Shown piece after piece: positions 1 to 7,495 of a stretch of 62,903 nucleotides of DNA. The stretch comes from Marinobacterium lacunae (lineage in GTDB: Bacteria > Pseudomonadota > Gammaproteobacteria > Pseudomonadales > Balneatricaceae): contig NZ_JMQN01000053.1 in the NCBI RefSeq assembly GCF_000705555.1, positions 1-62,903 of the forward strand. The letters are read 5' to 3'. Made by a program: the position numbers and the translations under genes. The notes beneath the pieces were generated by a model. It was not told where the DNA came from. It made no database searches and was given only the letters and a program-made list of their open reading frames with translations. The stretch's first letter is position 1. The number at the start of each line of letters is the position of its first letter.

Positions 1-674
1 GCGCCAGATTGAAGGAGCTGGCGGTCGAACAGTCCGCCTACGGATATCTGATGCTTCACGGGATGCTCAAGGCCGAGGGACTGGTCGTGAACAGGAAACG
101 GACCTATCGGATCTACTCCGAAGAAGGTCTACAGGTCCGGACCAAGAAGCGTAAAAAGCTTCAACGGCCACGACAACCAATGGAGGTGCCAACGCGAGTG
201 AATGAGCGTTGGTCAATGGACTTCGTATCTGATCAGCTTTCTAGCGGTCGACGGTTTCGGGTGCTTAATGTCGTCGACGAGTTCTCTCGTGAAGTGGTAG
301 GTCAACTGGTATCCGTGTCGATCAATGGTCGCCAAGTTGCACGCTTCTTGGGCCAGTTGCTGGAGCTGCGAGGCAGACCCAAGAAGATCATCTGCGATAA
401 CGGAACAGAGTTTACTAGCAAAGCGATGTTCTTCTGGAGTCGGGAAGCGGGTGTTGGACTTGGATTTATTCAGCCAGGCAAACCGACTCAGAATGCGTTC
501 GTCGAAAGTCTGAACGGCAAATTCCGCAACGAGTGCCTGAACCGCCATTGGTTTAGAACACTCGACGAGGCTCGAGTAGAAATCGATATTTGGAGAAACC
601 ACTACAACCAAGTGAGGCCGCACAGCGCACTCGGATACGTTCCACCAGAGCAATATGCTAACCAAGCAGCATAG
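1..674 (+). CDS. IS3-family transposase OrfB (5' end outside window)
   Basis: DDE transposase of the IS3 family, catalysing cut and joining of the insertion-sequence ends. The reading frame is open to the left window edge (codons from position 3), and the preceding residues fit the HTH_21-like start of OrfB, so the TTG at 9 is not a real start. The rve integrase core is visible: WSMDFVSD gives the first Asp, IICDNGTEF the second Asp, and NAFVESLNGKFRNECLN the catalytic Glu. It ends in the usual HSALGYVPPEQYA tail. OrfB is normally made as an OrfAB fusion by a -1 frameshift; orfA is not in the window. Nothing in the visible part is broken. Confidence 0.9.
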   Translation, partial: ARLKELAVEQSAYGYLMLHGMLKAEGLVVNRKRTYRIYSEEGLQVRTKKRKKLQRPRQPMEVPTRVNERWSMDFVSDQLSSGRRFRVLNVVDEFSREVVGQLVSVSINGRQVARFLGQLLELRGRPKKIICDNGTEFTSKAMFFWSREAGVGLGFIQPGKPTQNAFVESLNGKFRNECLNRHWFRTLDEARVEIDIWRNHYNQVRPHSALGYVPPEQYANQAA

Positions 675-718
675 TGGAATCTCATCTGGGCAGTGGTACT
701 AACTGAGGGGAAAGGTCA
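1..718 (+). mobile_element. IS3-family insertion sequence, right part
   Basis: Only the right-hand part of the element is in the window; orfA and the left end lie outside. The element holds the orfB reading frame, and its right terminal inverted repeat appears to finish at 718 with gaggggaaaggtca (705-718). Read inward this gives TGACCTTTCCCCTC, an end of the type common in IS3-family elements. The sequence that follows belongs to a HigA-like antitoxin gene read on the other strand, so the element has inserted into that gene. The target duplication cannot be seen without the left end. Confidence 0.8.
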
Positions 719-1088
719 GATTGAGAGCGTGTTGACCAGCCAGAATTCTGGAAACTATGGTTCTGTCGCCGATCTCGGGGAAATCACTTTCGGTCAATGT
801 GTACTGATCCATCAGGACCCTCAGTACCGAAATATGAATAGGGATAGACATTGCTCGGGCCTCGAACTCAGCCAGCTCGGCGTCTAGGGATTCATACCGT
901 GCGATAGCATCACACAGCATCCTGATGAGAGGCTTCATGGGGTCATCCGATGCATCTTTAGAAGACTCTAGAACCTGTTCGATTGCCTCCAGCGCGGCGA
1001 CGTATTCGTCTTCATTGGTGATATTCAGGAATGGTCGAGCCTTATCCATAAACTCATGATACGCATTCATCAGTGCTGACTGAGGCAT
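699..1088 (-). pseudogene. HigA-like antitoxin, 3' end replaced by IS3 insertion
   Basis: The 129-residue frame resembles the HigA/XRE-type antitoxin family. It has an N-terminal helix with TNEDEYVAALEAIEQ, a middle DPMKPLIRMLCDAIARYE, then a C-terminal HTH with LRVLMDQYTLTESDF and GDRTIVSRILAGQHALNL. In family members the sequence after the last motif normally continues for another 15-25 residues. Here the frame runs into the insertion-sequence end at 718, so the last residues (TFPLS) are encoded by the IS terminal repeat. No HigB-type toxin gene is seen next to it; upstream on this strand only the repeat tract follows. The antitoxin may still fold, because the HTH core is nearly complete. 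Start: ATG at 1088; no strong ribosome-binding site stands out. Confidence 0.65.
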
Positions 1089-1197
1089 GGCAGTACACCT
1101 ACTCTGAAAGTCTTATTATGGCCGCATTTGTATGTTTGATTTTAACATCAATTAGTGATCAGAGCTGAGCGGTTCTGGCTTTTGATCGATACGTTTT

Positions 1198-1690
1198 CAG
1201 GTATCGGACAACCAAATGAGTGAGCTGGTTGCCTGATACCTGACGCATTTAGTGTTCGCCGTGCTGGGTTGCTTCGGAAAGGGGCTCTAAGCGACGAATT
1301 TGGTTGCCGTGATTATGACGTTCCAGTTCGCTGATCGAGGAGTTGTCAGGTATCGGGCAACCAGTTGGTTGAGCTGGTTGCCTGATACCTGACGCATTTG
1401 GTGTTCGCCGTGCTGGGTTGCTCCGGAAATGGTCTCTAAGCGACGGATTTGGTTGCCGTGATTATGACGTTTCAGTCCGTTGATCGAGTATCTGTCAGGT
1501 ATCGGGCAACCAGTTGGTTGAGCTGGTTGCCCGATACCTGACGCATTTGGTGTTCGCCGTGCTGGGTTGCTTCGGAAATGGGCTCTAAGCGACGCATTTG
1601 GTTGCCGTGATTATGACGTTTCAGTCCGTTGATCGAGGAGCTGTCAGGTATCGGGCAACCAGTTGGGTGAACTGGTTACTTGATGTACTT
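1198..1690. repeat. 149-bp tandem repeat, three full copies plus a partial one
   Basis: The string caggtatcgg starts at 1198, 1347, 1496 and 1645, giving an exact 149-bp period. Copies 1-3 are full length and highly similar; the fourth decays after about 35 bases, and about 30 bases before 1198 resemble the end of a further unit. Each unit opens with a long palindrome. In copy 3 (1496-1540) the arms caggtatcgggcaaccag and ctggttgcccgatacctg are perfectly complementary over 18 bp, with a 9-nt loop. Inside each unit gacgcatttggtgttcgccgtg and gcgacgcatttggttgccgtg are a further internal repeat. I see no convincing gene inside the tract. Origin and function are unknown. Confidence 0.85.
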
Positions 1691-1902
1691 GATGCTTGGT
1701 ACGCGGTGCTCGTTGCCGTGGATCGCCCTGAAGTGGGGGCTCGGGGGCTGGCTCGTGTGACCAAATTGTGCCCAAGTGTGTCCAAATTGTGGCTAAAGCA
1801 GAGTGCTGAAGGGGGCTGGGGAGGATGATGGATTGATGCATAACCATATGATTAAAAAAGAAAAAGTCTGCGGCGCAGTCGATTTTGCAAATCTGTGAAA
1901 GA

Positions 1903-1928
1903 GCGTTCGAATCCCTCCCTGACCGCCA
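1903..1928 (+). other. tRNA-Ser 3'-end-like sequence, possible attachment-site remnant
   Basis: The bases gttcgaatccctccctgacc (1905-1924) followed by gcca match the T-loop, T-stem 3' strand, acceptor 3' strand and CCA end typical of bacterial tRNA-Ser genes. The sequence upstream has no D-arm, no matching acceptor 5' strand (ggtcagg is absent) and no serine long variable arm, so it is not a functional tRNA. Such 3'-end copies are usually left where an integrase inserts an island into a tRNA gene. The position between mobile debris and a metabolic operon fits that reading; no integrase gene is present. Confidence 0.5.
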
Positions 1929-2069
1929 TCTCTTCTAACTGCCTGCTTTAGCAGAAATCCACGAAAGCAATCCGACTATGCTCCTCTTGGGCGCGCTTCA
2001 CACGCTGCTTGCAGTGCTTATAAAGCGTGTCGCAAAGAAGGATCCTTACCCCGTTTTACCCATGCCCGT

Positions 2070-2972
2070 TTAAACAGCGCTCTGTTCCAATTCCGCAAAC
2101 AGCCAATCCTGAAATGCACGAATCTTGGGCAAGTCGGCCTGACTTTTCAGCACATTGAAGGTGTATCCCTGAATTTTCGGGCCTTCTACTCCGAAGGGGG
2201 CCACCAGTCGCCCGCTCTCCAGCTCCCGCTCTACCAATAACAGACTGTCCAGCAGCACCCCCATCCCGTCTACTGCCGCGCTGATCGCCATGAATGAGCG
2301 GTCGAAGCGTGGGCCGCGGGATATATCGAGTTTCACTTTGCGGTGCTGTCTTAGCCAGTCACGCCAAGTGATCAAGCAGACCTCGCTGTGGATCAGGGTG
2401 TGATGCTGCAGATCTGAAACGGTGTGGATAGGGTGTACTCCCTCGGCCAGTTCTGGAGCACACAGGGGCACTATGGTCTCGGGGGGAAAGGGCAACACCA
2501 TGGTGCCCGTTGGTTGCAAGCGCCGCATGCCGTAGCGGATATCAATATCGACACCATTCAACAACAGATCGTCAGGCAACGGGTAGGTAGCGTTCAGGCG
2601 TACGTCGATGTCCGGTTGGCTGGAGCTAAAGCGGGCCAGCCGAGGCATCAACCATTGAGTGGCAAAACTGGGAGTGGAGTGCACGGTTAGGATATCGCTG
2701 CGGCCGGTACGCCCCAGTTCACGAGAGGCTATGTCGATGCGGCTGAAGGCAGCGGTGATCTCTTCGGCATAGCGACGGCCGGCATCGGTAAGCTGAACCG
2801 CTCGATGAACGCGGTGGAACAATTTTACCCCGAACTGCTCCTCCAGTTGCTTGATTTGATGGCTAATGGCTGAGGGGGTGACGAACAACTCCTCCGCTGC
2901 CAGTGCGAAGGAGGAGAGACGAGCGGCGGCCTCGAATGCCTGTACGGCTTTGATCGGGGGGCGGCTGCGCAT
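2070..2972 (-). CDS. LysR-family (GcvA-like) transcriptional regulator
   Basis: LysR-type regulator of the GcvA/AmpR-like group, probably controlling the divergent transketolase-SDR-TRAP operon that starts at 3159. The N-terminal winged HTH (AVQAFEAAARLSSFALAAEE, then TPSAISHQIKQLEEQFGVKLF) is followed by a periplasmic-binding-like effector domain with the group signature VDIDIRYG and FDRSFMAISAAVDGMGVLL. The ATG at 2972 is preferred because AGGTGA lies about 7 nt upstream; a longer frame from 3029 would add 19 untypical residues. A second regulator of the same group lies at 16257-17243 beside the second module. The effector is unknown; a sugar acid or a pathway intermediate would be expected. 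Confidence 0.85.
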   Translation of the reverse strand: MRSRPPIKAVQAFEAAARLSSFALAAEELFVTPSAISHQIKQLEEQFGVKLFHRVHRAVQLTDAGRRYAEEITAAFSRIDIASRELGRTGRSDILTVHSTPSFATQWLMPRLARFSSSQPDIDVRLNATYPLPDDLLLNGVDIDIRYGMRRLQPTGTMVLPFPPETIVPLCAPELAEGVHPIHTVSDLQHHTLIHSEVCLITWRDWLRQHRKVKLDISRGPRFDRSFMAISAAVDGMGVLLDSLLLVERELESGRLVAPFGVEGPKIQGYTFNVLKSQADLPKIRAFQDWLFAELEQSAV

Positions 2973-3121
2973 ACTGTTTTCACCTGAGCTCAGTTCATCT
3001 ATCGGCCACATTAATTCGTTTGAGGGCATTTTTTCAAGTCTCTAACCTGTATATGAGTCGTCAGGGCGGCCCATCCGCCTCGACAACGGGGAGGTGGTTT
3101 AGCTTTCCCGCAGACATACAG

Positions 3122-3137
3122 GCCTCGTGTACGAGGC
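3122..3137. promoter_or_regulatory. Palindrome in the leader of the transketolase operon
   Basis: gcctcg-tgta-cgaggc is a perfect 6-bp inverted repeat with a 4-nt centre, about 20 nt before the GTG start at 3159 and just ahead of the ribosome-binding site. It lies in the intergenic region shared with the divergent LysR gene. It could be an operator or a small leader hairpin that affects translation; nothing else supports a role. Confidence 0.3.
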
Positions 3138-3158
3138 GATCAAGACGAGGAGAACCGC

Positions 3159-4001
3159 GTGGAGACAAAGACAAAAAGCCGCGCAAAGCTGGCGGAACAT
3201 GCGTACCGCATACGCCGGAACGCGCTGTTGATGGGTGAGGTTCAGGGGCAGGGCTATGTGGGCCAGGCCCTGGATATCGCCGATGTGCTGGCGGTGGCGT
3301 ACTGCCAGGCCATGAACTTTCGCCCCGAGGAGCCTGAGTGGGAAGGGCGCGATATCTTTCTACTGTCCAATGGCCATTATGCCATCGCGCTCTACGCCGC
3401 ATTGATTGAGGCCGGGATCATCCCGGAGGCGGAGCTGGAAACCTACGGCAGCGACGATAGCCGTCTTCCGATGTCGGGCATGGCGAGCTACACCCCCGGT
3501 ATGGAAATGTCCGGTGGATCATTGGGGCAGGGACTGAGCATCGCCGTCGGTCATGGACTGGGACTGAAACACAAAGGCTCCGACGCATTTGTCTACACCC
3601 TGTTCTCGGATGGTGAGTTGGATGAAGGTGCGGTGTGGGAAGGGCTGATGTCCGCCGCGCATTGGAAGCTCGACAATCTGATCGCCATCGTCGACGTGAA
3701 CAATCAGCAGGCTGATGGTCCCTCCAGCGAGATCATGGCATTCGAGCCGCTGACCGAAAAGATGGAAGCTTTCGGCTGGTTCACCCAGCGCATCGATGGC
3801 AACGATATTGAAGCCGTCGCGGCGGCTTTTGACGCAGCCCGCAACCACCCAGAACCCAAACCACGCATGATCATTGCGGACACCCGTATGGGCTGCGGCG
3901 TGCCGTTCTTGGAAGCACGTGAGAAGAACCACTTTATCCGAGTTGACGAACATGAATGGCAACTGGCTCTGGAAGCACTGGACGCTGGGAGGAACGCATG
4001 A
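3159..4001 (+). CDS. Split transketolase, N-terminal (ThDP pyrophosphate-binding) subunit
   Basis: First half of a two-gene transketolase, which would transfer a C2 ketol unit using ThDP-Mg. Motifs: SNGHYAIALYAAL, GSLGQGLSIAVGHGLG and the ThDP signature FSDGELDEGAVWEG ending near DVNNQQADG. At 280 residues it has the usual size of split A subunits. The start is GTG with gacgaggag just upstream. It overlaps the B subunit by 4 nt (ATGA), implying coupled translation. Split transketolases occur both as ordinary enzymes and as specialised catabolic ones, for example apulose-4-phosphate transketolase AptAB and sulfosugar transketolase SqwGH. The SDR and TRAP genes downstream argue for a catabolic role here. 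The substrate is unknown. Confidence 0.9.
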   Translation: METKTKSRAKLAEHAYRIRRNALLMGEVQGQGYVGQALDIADVLAVAYCQAMNFRPEEPEWEGRDIFLLSNGHYAIALYAALIEAGIIPEAELETYGSDDSRLPMSGMASYTPGMEMSGGSLGQGLSIAVGHGLGLKHKGSDAFVYTLFSDGELDEGAVWEGLMSAAHWKLDNLIAIVDVNNQQADGPSSEIMAFEPLTEKMEAFGWFTQRIDGNDIEAVAAAFDAARNHPEPKPRMIIADTRMGCGVPFLEAREKNHFIRVDEHEWQLALEALDAGRNA

Positions 4002-4993
4002 GCACGAATAACAAACCCAAGCTCAAGACATCGGCGATGATCGCGTCAATCGCCGCCGAGGGACAGCGCACAGCGTCGGCTCCCTTTGGCGAAGCGCTGT
4101 TAAAGCTGGCTGCAGAACGGCCTGAGATCGTCGGGATGACAGCCGACCTGGCCAAATACACCGACCTGCACATTTTTGCCAAGGCCTATCCGGAGCGTTT
4201 TTTCCAGATGGGGATGGCCGAGCAGTTGCTGATGGGGGCCGCTGCCGGTTTCGCGCATCAGGGTGCGATGCCGTTTGTAACCACCTATGCCGTGTTTGCC
4301 ACCCGCCGCGCGTACGATTTCATGCACCAGGCCATTGCGGAAGACAACCTGAACGTGAAGATCGCCTGTGCGTTGCCCGGGCTGACCACTGGCTATGGTC
4401 CGAGTCATCAGGCGGCTGAAGATCTGGCGCTGATGCGTGCGATGCCCCGCATGACGGTGATCGATCCCTGCGACGCATTGGACATCGAACAGATGGTGCC
4501 GGCAGTGGCCGAACATAACGGGCCGGTGTACATGCGTCTCCTGCGTGGCAAGGTGCCGATGGTGCTGGACGAGTATGACTACAAGTTCGAGCTCGGCAAG
4601 GCCAAATTGATTCGTGATGGTCGCGATGTGCTGGTGATCTCGTCTGGCATCATGACCATGCGCGCGCTGGAGGTAGCCAAGGAACTGGAAGCGGACAATG
4701 TAGATGTGGCGGTGCTGCACGTGCCCACCATCAAGCCGCTCGATACCTCTACTATCCTGCGCGAGGCAGGCCGGTTGGGCCGTCTGGTGGTCGTCGCCGA
4801 GAACCATACCACCATTGGTGGGTTGGGCGAAGCGATCGGCGTTGAGCTGCTGCGTGCCGGTGTGACGCCTCAGTTCCGTCAAATCGCACTGCCGGATGCC
4901 TTCCTTGATGCAGGTGCACTACCGACCCTGCATGATCGGTACGGCATTTCGACCAACGTGATGGCCAATACAATCAAGAACTGGGTGAACTGA
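3998..4993 (+). CDS. Split transketolase, C-terminal subunit
   Basis: Second half of the two-gene transketolase, carrying the pyrimidine-binding and C-terminal domains (331 residues). Motifs: FFQMGMAEQLLMGAAAGFA with the catalytic Glu that activates ThDP, GLTTGYGPSHQAAEDLALMR and VYMRLLRGKVP. The C-terminal domain has VLHVPTIKPLD and VVVAENHTTIGGLG. The ATG at 3998 is chosen because GGAGGAA lies just upstream and it overlaps the A subunit stop by 4 nt. Relative to full-length transketolases the acidic residue before GPSHQ is replaced by Tyr (TGYGPSHQ), so acceptor recognition may differ. The Arg of the YMRLLRG segment, which aligns with a phosphate ligand of classical enzymes, is kept. Confidence 0.9.
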   Translation: MSTNNKPKLKTSAMIASIAAEGQRTASAPFGEALLKLAAERPEIVGMTADLAKYTDLHIFAKAYPERFFQMGMAEQLLMGAAAGFAHQGAMPFVTTYAVFATRRAYDFMHQAIAEDNLNVKIACALPGLTTGYGPSHQAAEDLALMRAMPRMTVIDPCDALDIEQMVPAVAEHNGPVYMRLLRGKVPMVLDEYDYKFELGKAKLIRDGRDVLVISSGIMTMRALEVAKELEADNVDVAVLHVPTIKPLDTSTILREAGRLGRLVVVAENHTTIGGLGEAIGVELLRAGVTPQFRQIALPDAFLDAGALPTLHDRYGISTNVMANTIKNWVN

Positions 4994-5031
4994 TCCAGCT
5001 CTGCTATCGTGCGCGAACAAGAGATAACAGC

Positions 5032-5796
5032 ATGACTCAAGCATTACTTCTGCAGGACAAGGTGGCCATGATCTCTGGGGCTGCCTCCGCCCGCGGTATT
5101 GGCCTGGCCACCGCCAGACTCTTTGCCCAACACGGCGCTAAAGTGATTATTCTGGATCTTGATGAAAAAGCCGCTGCCGAAGCTGCGGCGTCTATCGGAC
5201 CGGAACACCGCGGTTATGCCTGCAACGTAGTCGACAAAGCAGCGTGCGAGCAGGCTGCAGCGCGTGCCATCGAGGATTTCGGTCATATCGATATCCTGAT
5301 CAACAACGCCGGCATTACTCAGCCGGTCAAGACTCTGGAGATCGATCCGGGCAGCTGGGAACGCATCCTGGATGTGAATCTGCGCGGCGTACTGTATCTG
5401 TCTCAGGCGGTGATTCCGCAGATGAAACAGCAGCAGTCAGGCTCCATCGCTTGTATGTCGTCAGTCTCAGCACAGCGCGGCGGCGGTATTTTGGGCGGCC
5501 CGCACTACTCCGCAGCCAAGGCCGGTGTCCTGGGCTTGGCTAAGGCGATGGCCCGGGAGCTGGGGCCGGATAATATCCGCGTTAATTGCGTAACCCCTGG
5601 CCTGATCCAGACCGATATCAGCTCTGGCAAACTCAGCGACGAGCAGAAAGCAGAGATCGCCAGCGGCATCCCGCTCAATCGTCTTGGTAATGCCGATGAG
5701 GTTGCCGGCGCATACCTGTTCCTGGCATCGAGCCTCTCGTCCTACATCACCGGCGCCGTCATCGACGTTAACGGCGGCATGTTGATCCACGGCTAA
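5032..5796 (+). CDS. SDR-family dehydrogenase (module 1)
   Basis: Classical short-chain dehydrogenase, 254 residues, expected to interconvert a hydroxyl and a keto group with NAD(P). Visible motifs: the Rossmann glycine motif SGAASARGIG near residue 16, NNAG near 90, catalytic Ser in SSVSAQ, and Tyr/Lys in HYSAAKAG. Asp in LDLDEK after beta-2 suggests NAD preference. It starts 38 nt after the transketolase B gene, in the same operon, and is followed by a terminator-like hairpin. It is a close paralogue of the SDR at 17454-18206; both share GGPHYSAAKAGVLGL. Oxidation of a sugar, polyol or sugar acid is inferred from context; the substrate is not determined. Confidence 0.88.
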   Translation: MTQALLLQDKVAMISGAASARGIGLATARLFAQHGAKVIILDLDEKAAAEAAASIGPEHRGYACNVVDKAACEQAAARAIEDFGHIDILINNAGITQPVKTLEIDPGSWERILDVNLRGVLYLSQAVIPQMKQQQSGSIACMSSVSAQRGGGILGGPHYSAAKAGVLGLAKAMARELGPDNIRVNCVTPGLIQTDISSGKLSDEQKAEIASGIPLNRLGNADEVAGAYLFLASSLSSYITGAVIDVNGGMLIHG

Positions 5797-5828
5797 CACC
5801 CTATTGGCCAGGGATGGCGTTTTTTTAA
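5797..5828 (+). terminator. Putative rho-independent terminator after SDR
   Basis: The arms caccct and agggatg form an imperfect short stem around attggcc, followed by gcg and a run of seven T (5820-5826). The stem is weak, so it may only lower read-through into the TRAP genes that start at 5964. Confidence 0.45.
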
Positions 5829-5963
5829 ATACGAGGAGGTTAAACGATCACGCACCCCCTGGATTCAGGGCTAGATAAAAAGCAACGCTAGTCACAATGA
5901 CTTTACGCAACGCTCTCATGTTACGTTGACCTAAATTATCACAAGAAAAAGAAGGACATAGTC

Positions 5964-6935
5964 ATGAAAAAGACGCTCATCGCATTGGCAGCCACTATGG
6001 CACTGGGTACATCATCAGCCTGGGCCGAGCAGGTTCTCCGACTGTCGCACAATGCGGCACCTGGCAACCCCAAGGCGGAAGCCTCGCTAAAGTTTGCTGA
6101 GTTGGTGGCAGCCAAAACCGAGGGCCGAGTCAAGGTTGAGGTTGGCGGCAGCGCTCAATATGGTGACGATGCCGAGTCGCTGACTAATATGCGCTTGGGT
6201 ACGCTGGCATTCAGCGCGAACTCACAGGGTACGACCTCAAACGTAGTGCCCGAATTTGGCGTTCTGGGTCTGCCCTTCCTGTTCCAGGATCTCGAACACG
6301 CTTACAAAGTTGTCGATGGTCCGGTCGGCGACAAGCTCGATGAATTGTCGCAACAGAAGGGCCTTGTACTGCTGGCACTGTGGGATAACGGTATCCGTCA
6401 TGTCAGCAACAACGTGCGGCCGATCAACAAGCCGGAAGATCTTGCAGGGATCAAACTGCGTACCCCGCCGGATCCGGTGACGCTCGATATCTTCACGGCT
6501 CTGGGGGCTAACCCGGGCCCACTGGCGTTTTCCGAGCTCTACATCGCGCTGCAGCAGGGTGTGTTTGACGGCCAGGAGAACCCCCTGATGAATATCTATT
6601 CATCCAAGCTGTACGAGGTACAGAAATATATCTCCCTTACTGGCCACAAATATGAAACCACGCCGTTTTTTGCCAGCAAGATGATCTTGAGTCAGTTGTC
6701 CAAGGAGGATCAGCAGGCGGTTAAAGAGGCTGCTGTCGAGGCTGGAAAACTGAACCGGGAGATGTCATTGGCCGCAGACAAGGAGTTGATGAAGAAACTC
6801 CGTGATGCGGGTGTCGAGTTCAACTCCGTTGACCAAGCGCCGTTTGTCGAAAAAACCAAGTCTGTTTATAGCAAGTGGAGCGAGCAGTATCCGGATCTGG
6901 TGAAGCTGGTTGTTTCGGAGTCCGCAAAACAATGA
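5964..6935 (+). CDS. dctP: TRAP transporter substrate-binding protein DctP (module 1)
   Basis: Periplasmic solute receptor of a TRAP transporter. It has a Sec signal peptide (KKTLIALAATMALGTSSAWA, cleavage before EQ) and a DctP domain with LGLPFLFQDLEHAYKVVDG, IKLRTPPDPVTLDIF and FDGQENPL. The Arg in LRTPPD aligns with the residue that binds the substrate carboxylate in this family, so an organic or sugar acid is expected. The gene has a GAAGGA ribosome-binding site and overlaps dctQ by 4 nt. It is homologous over its full length to the receptor at 13284-14249. Nearby LtnD/OtnC/OtnK-like genes make L-threonate or another aldonate a reasonable candidate ligand, by inference only. Confidence 0.9.
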   Translation: MKKTLIALAATMALGTSSAWAEQVLRLSHNAAPGNPKAEASLKFAELVAAKTEGRVKVEVGGSAQYGDDAESLTNMRLGTLAFSANSQGTTSNVVPEFGVLGLPFLFQDLEHAYKVVDGPVGDKLDELSQQKGLVLLALWDNGIRHVSNNVRPINKPEDLAGIKLRTPPDPVTLDIFTALGANPGPLAFSELYIALQQGVFDGQENPLMNIYSSKLYEVQKYISLTGHKYETTPFFASKMILSQLSKEDQQAVKEAAVEAGKLNREMSLAADKELMKKLRDAGVEFNSVDQAPFVEKTKSVYSKWSEQYPDLVKLVVSESAKQ

Positions 6936-7495
6936 ATAGCGCCCACTCACCCCGTGCTGTAGCCCCGGAGGGGTTAACAGCGTCCGTGGTGAAGTGGGTG
7001 GACGCTACCATCGAGGTTGCCGGAGCGGTGACCTCGATTGGCTCTCTGGTCATTATGTTCGTATCGTTGATGGCCGAAGTGATTGTCCGCTACTTCACCA
7101 ATCAGGGCATGGGATGGCCCACTGAAATGCCCAATATCCTGTTTCCCTGGTTAGTGATGGGCGGTGTGGTGTTGGGGGCTCAGCGTGGTCAGCACATCGC
7201 CGTTACCGCTCTAAATGCCTTGCTCGGGCGCACAGGTAATCGAGTACTGTTGCTCGCACAGCAGGTGCTTATTGTCTGCACCTTTTTTTACCTTGCGTGG
7301 GTGGGCCTGACAGTGCTCCAGATTACCGGTTCCGAAATGTACCCGGTGACCGGAATCACCGCTCGCTGGGCTTATCTGGCGTTAATCGTCGGGTTTGTCG
7401 GGTTGGGTATCACCGCCATCACTACATTTGTACGCATCCTGCTGGCTGATAACCCGCTGAGCGTACGTGCGCATCATCTCGAGGAGGACGTATGA
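6932..7495 (+). CDS. dctQ: TRAP transporter small permease DctQ (module 1)
   Basis: Small membrane subunit of the TRAP transporter, 187 residues, with about four hydrophobic segments. The family signature region is GWPTEMPNILFPWLVMGGVV followed by RGQHIAVTALNALL. The ATG at 6932 is chosen because it overlaps the dctP stop by 4 nt; a longer frame from 6875 would lie inside dctP. It also overlaps dctM by 4 nt, so the three transporter genes are translationally coupled. It partners with DctM in the inner membrane. Confidence 0.88.
   Translation: MNSAHSPRAVAPEGLTASVVKWVDATIEVAGAVTSIGSLVIMFVSLMAEVIVRYFTNQGMGWPTEMPNILFPWLVMGGVVLGAQRGQHIAVTALNALLGRTGNRVLLLAQQVLIVCTFFYLAWVGLTVLQITGSEMYPVTGITARWAYLALIVGFVGLGITAITTFVRILLADNPLSVRAHHLEEDV

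Larger units (their letters stand above)
1089..2069. other. Gene-poor junction between mobile margin and catabolic region
   Basis: This stretch holds the 149-bp tandem repeat (1198-1690), a tract with the 10-mer ccaaattgtg twice (1771-1792), an A-rich patch (1850-1866) and a tRNA 3'-end-like segment (1903-1928). The reading frames at 1598-1828 (+) and 1644-1847 (-) have no recognisable protein signature and overlap the repeat, so I do not call genes. Nothing further is visible between 1929 and the end of the LysR gene. Confidence 0.6.

Noticed and set aside
1198-1690. Integron attC array
   Set aside because: The palindromic units near a toxin-antitoxin-like gene recalled a chromosomal integron, but neither GTTRRRY nor RYYYAAC core sites are at the ends of the units and there are no cassette genes between them.
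1198-1690. CRISPR array
   Set aside because: Repeat units are 149 bp and nearly identical throughout; there are no unique spacers and no cas genes.
1598-1847. Two small opposing reading frames
   Set aside because: Both overlap the tandem repeat tract and have no ribosome-binding site or protein signature.
1861-1928. Functional tRNA gene
   Set aside because: Only the T-arm and acceptor 3' strand look like a tRNA. No D-arm or matching acceptor 5' strand precedes it.
4100-4882. Minus-strand reading frame of 260 codons
   Set aside because: Shadow of the split transketolase B gene; no recognisable motif.
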